A stretch of 31,243 nucleotides of DNA, from the NCBI RefSeq assembly GCF_902489635.1, contig NZ_CABUAN010000026.1:1-31243 (forward strand). The letters are read 5' to 3'. Shown here piece by piece: positions 15,212-22,807 of this stretch (position 1 is the stretch's first letter; every line of letters begins with the position of its first letter). The notes beneath the pieces are model-generated. The model had not been told where the DNA came from. It was given only the letters and a program-made list of their open reading frames with translations, and made no database searches. This DNA is from an uncultured Porphyromonas sp. GTDB taxonomy: Bacteria > Bacteroidota > Bacteroidia > Bacteroidales > Porphyromonadaceae. The translations under genes were made by a program, and so were the position numbers.

Positions 15212-15610
15212 TTACATGCGCTCGATGCGATGGGTGAAGGGGACACCAGCACGATGGAAGAGTCGCCCTACGGGGCAGACCTTCTCGGTCAGCTCAAGGC
15301 ACTTCTCCAGCTCCTGATCCGTGGCGGTCGTCTTGACTCGTAGCGTGTAGTCGATCGCGTCCATCTCACCCTCTGTGGTCTTTGCTTCAAGATCTATCTC
15401 TAGATGCTCGATGGTGAGGCGCTTCTTCTCAGCCATCGTAGTAAAGATCGTTGCGATGCAACCATTGAGCGACATGGCGAGGAGCTCGAAGGCAGTGGGA
15501 CCCTGATCCGTACCGCCAGAAGCGACGGGGAGGTCGACCGTTACGCTGCTGCCTCGTTGATTATCGATTTGCGAGAGATAAGCTCCCTGCTTGACTAAGT
15601 GCGTTTTCAT
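15212..15610 (-). CDS. OsmC-family peroxiredoxin-like protein
   Basis: A 132-residue OsmC/Ohr-fold protein. Cys51 (SLNGCIATIF) and Cys112 (EKVCPVGRLF) sit at the positions of the peroxidatic and resolving cysteines that reduce organic hydroperoxides in this family, and the GPTAFELLAMSLNGC block is typical. Whether it belongs to the OsmC, Ohr or YhfA subgroup cannot be settled; the early strand order and absence of an Ohr-type N-terminus suggest the YhfA-like group. It is the last gene of the six-gene asd operon (39 bases after the Sel1-repeat gene) and ends at the shared hairpin terminator with nrdJ. Confidence 0.88.
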   Translation of the reverse strand: MKTHLVKQGAYLSQIDNQRGSSVTVDLPVASGGTDQGPTAFELLAMSLNGCIATIFTTMAEKKRLTIEHLEIDLEAKTTEGEMDAIDYTLRVKTTATDQELEKCLELTEKVCPVGRLFHRAGVPFTHRIERM

Positions 15611-15649
15611 ATTCGTTTGTTCGTTTATTAAAGTGAGACTTCCTTAGGA

Positions 15650-16660
15650 TCAAAAGAGCATCTGCTCCTCAGCGACATACTCCGAGAGGGACTCACGAAG
15701 CATACCGATGTAGCGTCCACTGGCGTCGTAATGATGTCGATAGAGTAGCTGATTGGCCAGGAAGACACCGCCCTGCGCTGCCTGGCACAAGTAGCGGATA
15801 GCCTCCGTACGGCGATCGGGTTGTAGCGGATCTGTCAGGAGCATCCGCCCTATCTCATAGCACGCCTCGGGAATACCCGCCTCGGCAGCTCGCTCCCATA
15901 GGGAGACGACACGCGAGCTATAGCAGTCTCCATCTTGGTGATACCACAGCTTGCCTAGCAGATAGCACGCTTCGGGAGCGTCTTGCCTAAAGGCTGCCGT
16001 GAGCCAGTACTCCACCCGATCCATCTGAACGAAGAGCCCACCCTGCGCATAATCCCTAGCGAGTGCTATCTGCGCCTCCACAAGGCCCGCCTCGGCAGCC
16101 GTCTCTAGATGATAGAGATACTGCTCGTGACTACGCACCACGCCCAAGCCTCGCTGATACATTTGCGCTAAGAGGAGATGAGACTTCGGATGCCCTAGCT
16201 GTATAGCCATGCGCAGGCAGTCGCTCGCCTCTCGGTAGTTCTTCCTCAGTCCCGTCTGTGGGCTTGTCAAGTGTAGTGCCAGAGCATAGAGATCCTCCAC
16301 ATTTCCCCGCAATGCGACTCGCTGGCGCAGGTAGCGTCTCAGACAGGTCTGTGCGACCCTGTCGGCATGTGGCTGATAGAGCTTAACTAGGTAGTCAATC
16401 GCTGGGAGCGAGTCGTGACGAGCCGCACGGTGTAGCCAGTGTAGTCCCTCTGTCTGAAGGTACTTAAGATTGTCGGTTGGGGTCTCTAGTTCTTTCTGCA
16501 GAAGGCTATAAAGCTTGCCTGAGCGTCTTGTGTCAACGACTAGCGTGAGCTGTTGCGTCATCAAGGCAAAGAGCTGCTCGCAGTCGATACCACCAGCCAC
16601 GGCACTAGTCGTCTGTGGCGATAGTAGGTCTGAGGTAGGCTCTTTGGGCTTAGGCGACAT
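15650..16660 (-). CDS. Sel1-like repeat protein
   Basis: A 336-residue protein made largely of Sel1-like (SLR) alpha-helical repeats, about five in residues 145-310. Examples are AIQLGHPKSHLLLAQMYQRG, AAEAGLVEAQIALARDYAQG, AFRQDAPEACYLLGKLWY and AAEAGIPEACYEIGRML. Such solenoids mediate protein-protein contacts. The N-terminal 140 residues contain further helices including an ankyrin-like stretch (TEGLHWLHRAARHDSLPAIDYLVKL). No signal peptide is seen, so it should be cytosolic. Its ATG begins 3 bases after the stop of the rRNA methyltransferase gene, so the two are translationally linked. The partner is unknown. Confidence 0.85.
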   Translation of the reverse strand: MSPKPKEPTSDLLSPQTTSAVAGGIDCEQLFALMTQQLTLVVDTRRSGKLYSLLQKELETPTDNLKYLQTEGLHWLHRAARHDSLPAIDYLVKLYQPHADRVAQTCLRRYLRQRVALRGNVEDLYALALHLTSPQTGLRKNYREASDCLRMAIQLGHPKSHLLLAQMYQRGLGVVRSHEQYLYHLETAAEAGLVEAQIALARDYAQGGLFVQMDRVEYWLTAAFRQDAPEACYLLGKLWYHQDGDCYSSRVVSLWERAAEAGIPEACYEIGRMLLTDPLQPDRRTEAIRYLCQAAQGGVFLANQLLYRHHYDASGRYIGMLRESLSEYVAEEQMLF

Positions 16661-16663
16661 GGA

Positions 16664-17884
16664 TCAAGAGACATAGAGGAGCAGCCCCTTGAGATACTCC
16701 CCCTCTGGGTAAAAGATGTTGATCGGATGACAGGGACTCTGTCCCAAACGCTTGAGGATGCGCACCTCTCGCCCCGCAAGTGTGGCAGCCGTCATCACTG
16801 CTAGGGTAAACTCCTCCATCGTGACAGCTTGCGAGCAGCTAAAGGTGAAGAGCAGTCCACCACGGGAGATCGCTCTGAGTGCTAATTCGTTTAATCGTCG
16901 ATACCCTCCCAGCCCTTGCTGCTTATGGTTGCGCTGCTTGACAAAGGCAGGTGGATCCAGGACGATCAGGTCGTAGGCTCCCGTCTCGATCGCAGATAGG
17001 TAGTCAAAAGCATCAGCCACGACCGCCTCGTGTCTCTGGAGCGTCTCCGGGTCAGAAGAGAAGTTGATCGCCACACTCTCCTCGCAGAGTGAGATAGCTC
17101 GTGCCGAGCTGTCTATCGAGACGACACGCTGGGCACCCCCTCCGAGAGCGTAGACGGAGAAGCCACCCGAGTAGCAGCAGATGTTGAGGACGTTACGACC
17201 TCGAGCGTACGACTCGACAAGACGCCGGTTATCACGCTGGTCCACGAAGAAGCCGGTCTTTTGCCCCCGCTCCCAGTCTGGCAAGAAGCTGTAGCCGTAC
17301 TCCTGCACCGTCCGGTCGTACTCTGCCGAGGGAGCCTTGCCTAGGTAGCCATTTGGCATAATCCAGTCGCTAGGTGTCTGCGCTGGGAGCGTCTCGACAG
17401 ACTTGTCGTAGACGTAGTGCACGCCTAGCTCTGGCAGCTCGCACAGCACCTCAGCGATCAACTGACGTAGCGGGTAGAGACTCAGCGCATGTATCTGTAT
17501 TACCGCCACCTCTCGATAGATGTCGATGACTAGCCCTGGTATGAAGTCGCTCTCGCCGTAACACAAGCGCCAGCAGTCTGTCTGCCTACCGTCTTGGCTC
17601 TGGAGAAGCGTCTTGCGCAGCTGATGCGCTTGGCTCAGACGTGTGGTAAAAAAGGCACGCCACTCCCCTATCTCCTCCTCGCCGAAGGTCAGCATGCGGA
17701 CGGCTATCGTCCCGCCCTCGTAGACTCCCTGCCCCAATTGCTGCGAGCCATCGTGGTTGAAGATAGTCACTGTCGATCCTAGCGGTATGCTCTCCTTGGT
17801 GCGCTGCAGTGCGCCCGAGAAGACCCATGGATGATGCCGGAGGAGTGGCTCCTCACGGTGAGGCTTGAGGTATAACTGGTACAT
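16664..17884 (-). CDS. Class I SAM-dependent rRNA methyltransferase (RlmI-like)
   Basis: A 406-residue enzyme of the RlmI/COG1092 group, which makes 5-methylcytosine in 23S rRNA. The order of domains fits: an N-terminal PUA domain (LRHHPWVFSGALQRT to about 85), an EEHEE-like middle domain, and a Rossmann methyltransferase with NICCYSGGFSVYALGGGA as the SAM loop, DPPAFVKQRNHKQQG as motif IV, and FTFSCSQAVT with the likely catalytic cysteine. E. coli RlmI is 396 residues. The position modified is not proven here, so the symbol is withheld. It lies 37 bases after the exonuclease gene and 3 bases before the Sel1 gene, inside the asd operon. Confidence 0.9.
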   Translation of the reverse strand: MYQLYLKPHREEPLLRHHPWVFSGALQRTKESIPLGSTVTIFNHDGSQQLGQGVYEGGTIAVRMLTFGEEEIGEWRAFFTTRLSQAHQLRKTLLQSQDGRQTDCWRLCYGESDFIPGLVIDIYREVAVIQIHALSLYPLRQLIAEVLCELPELGVHYVYDKSVETLPAQTPSDWIMPNGYLGKAPSAEYDRTVQEYGYSFLPDWERGQKTGFFVDQRDNRRLVESYARGRNVLNICCYSGGFSVYALGGGAQRVVSIDSSARAISLCEESVAINFSSDPETLQRHEAVVADAFDYLSAIETGAYDLIVLDPPAFVKQRNHKQQGLGGYRRLNELALRAISRGGLLFTFSCSQAVTMEEFTLAVMTAATLAGREVRILKRLGQSPCHPINIFYPEGEYLKGLLLYVS

Positions 17885-17921
17885 AGGGGTGGTGGTAGGT
17901 TGTAGCTCTTGTGGTAAAGTC

Positions 17922-18542
17922 TTAGGAAGGCTGCTCAGGGCAGAGCCCGAAGTGGTGCAGCAGTGGCATCGGCTCCGACTCTAGACGATGATAGATGCGG
18001 AGACAAGCGTATGCATCTAGCGCAGCGTAGCTCTGCTGAGCAGGCGTTAGCGTAGCCGCCTCCCAGTTGGTCAGCTGGGCACGCTTGCTAATCTTCTCCC
18101 CGAAGAGTATCGCATAAATCTTCTGCAGCCCCAAGTCATGGATGCCGTAGGCTGGGGTAAGTCGCTGCAGGTCTACGAAGCCTTGTGGATGTAACTCTGG
18201 CGAAAACCTCCTCAACTGTCTCCGATCCCCGCAGAGATCTAGTCCCACCTTGAGTATGTCTTCACGCTCTAGTAGTCCTTGTAGCCGAGGCGGAATGCCT
18301 ATTTTGTTGATCCTAAAGAGGTAGCAGCAACTCTCGCTCGATAGCTGAACAAGTGCTACAGACTGACGCTCATACTTCTTGAAGACAGGCTTAGACTCCG
18401 TGTCCATACCGATTATAGCACATTGCTCTAGAGCTGCTACGGCAGACTCCACTTGCGGGAGCGAGTCCACGACAACGATTTCACCGGTGAAGGTGGCTTT
18501 GGCTAGTTTGCCTATCTCCTCTTTAGTAATTGATGACAGCAC
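17922..18542 (-). CDS. 3'-5' exonuclease, DEDDy (RNase D-like) type
   Basis: A 206-residue protein with the exonuclease domain of the RNase D/WRN group. The four acidic residues and tyrosine are visible: Asp47 and Glu49 in IIGMDTESKP, Asp106 in GLDLCGDRRQL, and Tyr172/Asp176 in QQSYAALDAYACL (the Y-x3-D of DEDDy enzymes). There is no HRDC domain, so it is a single-domain nuclease far shorter than E. coli RNase D. Bacteroidota genomes often carry this short form next to a DUF5063 gene, as here (17 bases apart). The substrate may be RNA 3' ends or DNA and is not decided by the sequence. Confidence 0.9.
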   Translation of the reverse strand: MLSSITKEEIGKLAKATFTGEIVVVDSLPQVESAVAALEQCAIIGMDTESKPVFKKYERQSVALVQLSSESCCYLFRINKIGIPPRLQGLLEREDILKVGLDLCGDRRQLRRFSPELHPQGFVDLQRLTPAYGIHDLGLQKIYAILFGEKISKRAQLTNWEAATLTPAQQSYAALDAYACLRIYHRLESEPMPLLHHFGLCPEQPS

Positions 18543-18559
18543 GATTGTTTACTCTATTA

Positions 18560-19135
18560 TTATTGTATGCTTTCTGTAGCCCAGTGGTCAGTGTCCTCCT
18601 CTATCCCCTCGGCATGCTTGTGATAGTGTAGCACGCGCAGGGCGGAGAGGAGCGCATCTCCCAGGTACGTGTCAAAAGCGTATTGCAGTATCGAGAGCGT
18701 CGCAACGAGTAGCTCGCCAGCATCCTCTCTAAGCACCAGCAGTGGCGTACCCAGCTCACGGTAGATCAGTACCAAGAGGCGTGAGAGTCGCTCCGGCTGT
18801 AGCTCACCATCTTGCGCTATACCCACAGGATAGTGGAGGAAGAGATCTAGTTCCTCGCCCAGTAGCGCACGCACCTGCTCCTCGTAGTAGCTCACCGTCT
18901 CATCTGAGATCACCTGCGTGTAGCCCGTGAGCCACTCCTCCAGCTCCTCCGTAGAGGTCGCTGGCATCTGCGATAAGTAGCTAAAGATCTCTGGGAGGTA
19001 GCCGTACGTACGCTGTACAAAGTCCGCCCGACTATACTCGGACGCATGCTCTATGAGCGCGCAGTAGTCCTTGCACAGCGTGAGGAAGGCGACGAGCTCC
19101 TGCGGATTGCTCTCGGTCGTTTGCTCCATGTTCAC
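18560..19135 (-). CDS. DUF5063 protein
   Basis: A 191-residue, mainly helical, acidic protein matching DUF5063. The family's features are a leading FLTLCKDYCALIEH helix, YLPEIFSYLSQMP, and the ERLSRLLVLIYRELGTPLLVLRED region. It has no signal peptide or membrane segment and no catalytic motif I can identify. It is regularly found immediately upstream of the short DEDDy exonuclease in Bacteroidota, as here, which suggests a shared role, perhaps as a partner of the nuclease; that is inference. It starts 17 bases after the asd stop, in the same operon. Confidence 0.82.
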   Translation of the reverse strand: MNMEQTTESNPQELVAFLTLCKDYCALIEHASEYSRADFVQRTYGYLPEIFSYLSQMPATSTEELEEWLTGYTQVISDETVSYYEEQVRALLGEELDLFLHYPVGIAQDGELQPERLSRLLVLIYRELGTPLLVLREDAGELLVATLSILQYAFDTYLGDALLSALRVLHYHKHAEGIEEDTDHWATESIQ

Positions 19136-19152
19136 TCTAATGGATCAAGGCT

Positions 19153-20169
19153 TTACTTAGCAAAAGCACCCTCCTGAATCAGGTACTCAGCAATCTGAAT
19201 AGCATTGAGCGCAGCACCCTTCATAATCTGATCAGCCACGCACCAGAAGGTGACACAGCCTGGCTCGGCGAGGTCAGCCCTCAGGCGACCTACGTAGACT
19301 GGCTCCTGCATAGAGCAGTGTAGAGGCATCGGATAGCTACGCTTGGCGGGATCATCCATCAGGAGTAGTCCCTTCTGCTTTGACATTGCCTCGCGTACCT
19401 CTTCGACCGTAAGCGGATCAGCGCACTTCACCCAGATAGCCTCGCTGTGAGCACGCAGCACGGGGACGCGTACGCAGGTAGCACTGACGCGTATCTCATC
19501 GTCGTGCAGGATCTTGCAGGTCTCATTATACATCTTCATCTCCTCCTTTGTGTAGTCATTGTCCGTAAAGACGTCGATCTGAGGGATGAGATTGTATAGG
19601 AGTTGATTGCCAAAAGCCTTCGTCTGTAGTGGCTTGCCCAACGCTTGGTCACGCACCTGCCCCTCCAGCTCTAGCATCGCATCGTGACCCGCACCGCTAG
19701 CAGCCTGGTAGGTAGCCACATGCACACGCTCTATCGGGCTCAGCGCGTGGATCGGAGCCAGTGCCACGATCATCTGGATCGTGCTGCAGTTCGGGTTGGC
19801 GATGATCCGCTTGGCAGGGTTTAGCGCATCAGCTCCATTGACCTCGGGTACGACGAGTGGCACATCAGGATCCATACGGAAGGCACTCGAATTGTCGATC
19901 ATCAGAGCACCATGCTTCGTGATCGTACTGGCGAAGTCTAGAGCCGTCTGCCCTCCAGCAGAGACAAAAGCGATGTCAATGTCCTTAAAGTCATCGTTTT
20001 GGGCTAGGAGCTTTATCTTGTATTCCTTACCACGGAAAATGATCTCACTGCCGGCACTGCGAGACGAGCCAAAGAGTCGTAGCTCATCAATCGGGAAGTC
20101 TCGATGCTCTAAGAGACGTAGGAATTCACGCCCCACAGCTCCACTGGCACCTACTATTGCTATCTTCAT
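19153..20169 (-). CDS. asd: Aspartate-semialdehyde dehydrogenase
   Basis: A 338-residue enzyme that reduces aspartyl phosphate to aspartate semialdehyde with NADPH, feeding lysine/diaminopimelate, threonine and methionine synthesis. The N-terminal Rossmann motif is GASGAVGREFLRLL (7-20), the catalytic cysteine is Cys128 in NPNCSTIQM, and the acid/base histidine is in RVPVLRAHSEAIWV around residue 242. Length and the YQAASGAGHDAMLEL block are typical of the Gram-negative/archaeal-like USG-1 form. It heads a six-gene minus-strand operon under a near-perfect promoter at 20245-20275, so methyltransferase, nuclease and peroxiredoxin-like genes share expression with an amino-acid gene. Confidence 0.96.
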   Translation of the reverse strand: MKIAIVGASGAVGREFLRLLEHRDFPIDELRLFGSSRSAGSEIIFRGKEYKIKLLAQNDDFKDIDIAFVSAGGQTALDFASTITKHGALMIDNSSAFRMDPDVPLVVPEVNGADALNPAKRIIANPNCSTIQMIVALAPIHALSPIERVHVATYQAASGAGHDAMLELEGQVRDQALGKPLQTKAFGNQLLYNLIPQIDVFTDNDYTKEEMKMYNETCKILHDDEIRVSATCVRVPVLRAHSEAIWVKCADPLTVEEVREAMSKQKGLLLMDDPAKRSYPMPLHCSMQEPVYVGRLRADLAEPGCVTFWCVADQIMKGAALNAIQIAEYLIQEGAFAK

Positions 20170-20244
20170 ATCGTTATCGTTCTGTAAAGTTAGAATTAAG
20201 GTCTATACGATCGTAAGCTCAGAGAGTTGTCTCCAGCTTCAGTG

Positions 20245-20275
20245 CAAAAGTACCCAATCTGCACCAATCGGCAAA
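20245..20275 (-). promoter_or_regulatory. asd operon promoter
   Basis: On the minus strand it reads TTTG (20275-20272), 19 bases, TACTTTTG (20252-20245), an exact match to TTTG-N19/20-TAnnTTTG. The start site would be near 20238, with a leader of about 70 bases. Confidence 0.8.
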
Positions 20276-20414
20276 AAATACCCTACGCAATTCTGCAAAT
20301 CCCTAAAGTGCAATTTATAGGGACGACAGCCTGCTAACCGCTATCTGTGAGTCACCATCGAGCACTTCCCTCCTCCACATTGTCCGTATCGGGCTGAGTA
20401 CATTACACATACGA

Positions 20415-20602
20415 GTTCCAAAAAGAGTTCCCCTCTTGGAACTTTTTAGTTCCAACGGAGGAACTTTCGAGTTCCAGCGGAGGAACTTTTCGGTTCCAAC
20501 GGAGGAACTTTTCGGTTCCTAGGTAGGAATTCAAAATTTCCAAGGTAGGAAAAGTAAATTTCCAACGCTGGAAAACTTTCTTTCCAAGGAAGAAAATCGG
20601 AA
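20415..20602. repeat. 22-bp tandem palindrome array between asd and fabH
   Basis: A partial unit at 20415 is followed by eight units of exactly 22 bp starting at 20427, 20449, 20471, 20493, 20515, 20537, 20559 and 20581. Each has the form arm(5)-core(6)-arm(5)-spacer(6). Examples are GTTCC-CCTCTT-GGAAC, GTTCC-AACGGA-GGAAC, TTTCC-AAGGTA-GGAAA and TTTCC-AACGCT-GGAAA. Arms change between units but stay complementary, except in unit 20515 (one G-T) and the decayed last unit. Because arms repeat, each right arm can also pair with the next left arm across the spacer. Two long minus-strand frames across it are by-products of the repeat. It lies in the divergent asd-fabH gap. Confidence 0.88.
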
Positions 20603-20773
20603 GCACCCTCGGAAGGACTGCCACCACCCACCGAGATGCTTGTCCGACTAGAGGAGACGACGCAGCAGCATCCCCCTGATAAACAAGCGACTAAGTCTAA
20701 CTATCGAGTCATTCTGCGCGAGGAACGACTGAGATCTTTCGAGCCAAATGTACGTTCGTTAGTCGATTTTTAT

Positions 20774-20781
20774 TACCTTAG
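20774..20781 (+). promoter_or_regulatory. -7 box for fabH operon
   Basis: TACCTTAG matches TAnnTTTG in six of eight places. It predicts a start near 20788, so translation should begin at 20819 and not at the upstream ATG at 20636. The -33 site is weak. Confidence 0.4.
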
Positions 20782-20818
20782 CGAGCGAATACCATTTCCG
20801 AGTAGTTCCAAACAGTAC

Positions 20819-21841
20819 ATGATTTCGACCCAATACAATGCGATGATCACTGCCGTAGGTGCTTACCTACCAGAGGATCGACTGACTAATGCCGACCTAG
20901 AGCAGATGGTCGACACCACCGACGAGTGGATTATGACACGTGTAGGCATCAAGGAGCGCCGCATACTCAAGGACAAGAGCCTCGGCGCATCCTACCTAGC
21001 TATCCAAGCTGTTCGCCAGATGTTGGAGCGATGGGATATAGACCCGCTCTCCGTGGAGGGTATCATACTAGCGACCAATACGGCCGACTATCACTTCCCC
21101 TCGACCTCTTCGATCGTAGCCTTTGAGACTGGTTGCCGACACGCTTTTACCTTTGATATCAACTCGGCCTGCCCGAGCTGGCTCTACGCGCTAGAGACGG
21201 GTGCCAACTACATTCGCTCAGGGCAGTATAAGCGACTAATTGTGGTAGCTACGGAGAAGATGTCCGCAGCAATCGACTACACCGACCGCCAGACGAGTCC
21301 GCTCTTTGGCGATGGCTCGGGATGCGTCCTCCTGGAGCGTACGGAAGATACTTCGCTAGGCGTGCAGGATGCCCTCTTTAAGACCGACGGCAATGGTCGC
21401 TCGCACCTGATCATGAAGTCGGGCGGATCGGCTAGTCCTGCCACGGCGGAGACGGTCGCACGGCGTGAGCACTTTGTCTATCAGGAGGGGCAGCATGTCT
21501 TTAAGAATGCGGTCCTCGACATGGCTCGCGTGAGTCGTGAGGTGATGAAGCGCAATCATCTGACCAACGACGATGTCGCTTGGGTCGTACCTCACCAAGC
21601 TAATATGCGTATCATCCAGGCGGTCTCGGAGTACACCGATGTGCCGATGGACAAGGTGATGGTCACCATTCAGAAGTATGGCAATATATCCTCCGCGACG
21701 ATACCTATCTGCCTTTGGGAGTATGAGTCTAAGCTCAAGAAGGGCGACAAGCTCATTCTAAGCTCCTTTGGTGCAGGATACACGTGGGGAGCAGTCTATC
21801 TAGTTTGGGGCTATGACGGAGCTACAGCACCTCGCCGGTAA
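20819..21841 (+). CDS. fabH: Beta-ketoacyl-ACP synthase III
   Basis: A 340-residue condensing enzyme that joins acetyl- or branched acyl-CoA with malonyl-ACP to start fatty-acid synthesis. The triad is visible: Cys118 in DINSACPSWLYAL, His259 in VPHQANMRII and Asn289 in YGNISSATIP, along with the N-terminal MVDTTDEWIMTRVGIKERR. I start at 20819 (MISTQYNAMITAVGAYLPED). The frame is open to an ATG at 20636, but those 61 residues match no FabH and would come from DNA next to the palindrome array. After the nucleophile the usual S-G-F is replaced by P-S-W. It opens a run fabH-era-der-ispD-recG and overlaps era by 29 bases. Bacteroidota make branched-chain fatty acids, so branched primers are plausible. 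Confidence 0.93.
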   Translation: MISTQYNAMITAVGAYLPEDRLTNADLEQMVDTTDEWIMTRVGIKERRILKDKSLGASYLAIQAVRQMLERWDIDPLSVEGIILATNTADYHFPSTSSIVAFETGCRHAFTFDINSACPSWLYALETGANYIRSGQYKRLIVVATEKMSAAIDYTDRQTSPLFGDGSGCVLLERTEDTSLGVQDALFKTDGNGRSHLIMKSGGSASPATAETVARREHFVYQEGQHVFKNAVLDMARVSREVMKRNHLTNDDVAWVVPHQANMRIIQAVSEYTDVPMDKVMVTIQKYGNISSATIPICLWEYESKLKKGDKLILSSFGAGYTWGAVYLVWGYDGATAPRR

Positions 21842-22733
21842 ACCCTTGCCAGAGGGCTACAAGAGCGGCTTCGTGAGCATCGTCGGCAACCCCAATGTGG
21901 GTAAGTCGACGCTGATGAACTACCTGGTCGGAGAGCGCATCTCGATTATCACGAGCAAGGCGCAGACGACGCGGCACCGCATCCTGGGCATCGTCAATAG
22001 CGAACAGATGCAGGTGGTCTATAGTGATACGCCTGGTGTGCTACAGCCTAGCTACAAGTTGCAGGAGCGCATGCGTGCTTACTCGGAGCAGGCTCTAGAG
22101 GATGCCGACCTGCTACTCTACGTCACCGACACGATGGAGGAGCGCGACAAGCATCACGACTTCGTGGAGCGTGTGCAGCGACTCTCCTGCCCGATTATCA
22201 TTGTCATTAATAAGGTAGACCTGACTGACCAGAAGCATCTGGAGGAGCTGGTCGACTACTGGCACGGCATCATCCCACAGGCGGAGATTATTCCCGTATC
22301 GGCTCTGAGGCAGTTTAACCTAGCTCCGCTCAAGAAGCGCATCGAGGAGCTACTCCCCGTGTCGCCGCCTTACTTCGAGCAGGACGCTCTGACCGATCGG
22401 CCAGCACGCTTCTTCGTCTCGGAGATCATCCGCGAGAAGGCTCTCCAGTACTATCACCAAGAGGTGCCATACGCCGTGGAGGTCGTCGTGGAGGAGTTTG
22501 TCGAGAGTCCCGACCGGATCGACATGCGCTGCGTAATCCTCGTGGAGCGTGAGTCGCAAAAAGGGATCATCATCGGGCACAAAGGCTCCGCTATCAAGCG
22601 TCTCGGCATCTCCGCACGAAAGGATCTAGAGCGATTCTTTGACAAGCATATCCACCTGACACTATTAGTCCGTGTGGATAAGGATTGGCGTCAGAGCGAT
22701 CAAGCATTGACACAGTTCGGCTATGACATCTAG
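21813..22733 (+). CDS. era: GTPase Era
   Basis: A 306-residue GTPase needed for maturation of 16S rRNA and the small ribosomal subunit. G-motifs are complete: GNPNVGKS at 25-32, the ITSKAQTTRHRI switch I, DTPG, NKVD and the SAL loop. The C-terminal KH domain is recognised by IIGHKGSAIKRLGISARKDLERFF and binds the 3' end of 16S rRNA. The ATG at 21813 overlaps fabH by 29 bases in another frame, so coupled translation is likely. The next gene, der, encodes a second ribosome-assembly GTPase 74 bases away, a natural pairing. Confidence 0.96.
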   Translation: MTELQHLAGKPLPEGYKSGFVSIVGNPNVGKSTLMNYLVGERISIITSKAQTTRHRILGIVNSEQMQVVYSDTPGVLQPSYKLQERMRAYSEQALEDADLLLYVTDTMEERDKHHDFVERVQRLSCPIIIVINKVDLTDQKHLEELVDYWHGIIPQAEIIPVSALRQFNLAPLKKRIEELLPVSPPYFEQDALTDRPARFFVSEIIREKALQYYHQEVPYAVEVVVEEFVESPDRIDMRCVILVERESQKGIIIGHKGSAIKRLGISARKDLERFFDKHIHLTLLVRVDKDWRQSDQALTQFGYDI

Positions 22734-22807
22734 CCGCTGAGCTGCTTTTTTGACGCACCTATTTATATACTAAGCAGACTGACATAGTCTATAAGAGATA
22801 TCAAGCT

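Noticed and set aside
20403..20631. Two minus-strand open frames of 61-74 codons across the palindrome array
   Set aside because: The 22-bp unit is not a multiple of three and lacks stops in several frames, so open frames arise automatically; the translations are repeats of the unit with no protein features.
20636..20818. N-terminal extension of FabH from the ATG at 20636
   Set aside because: The 61 extra residues match no FabH, and the likely -7 box at 20774-20781 would start the transcript after that ATG.
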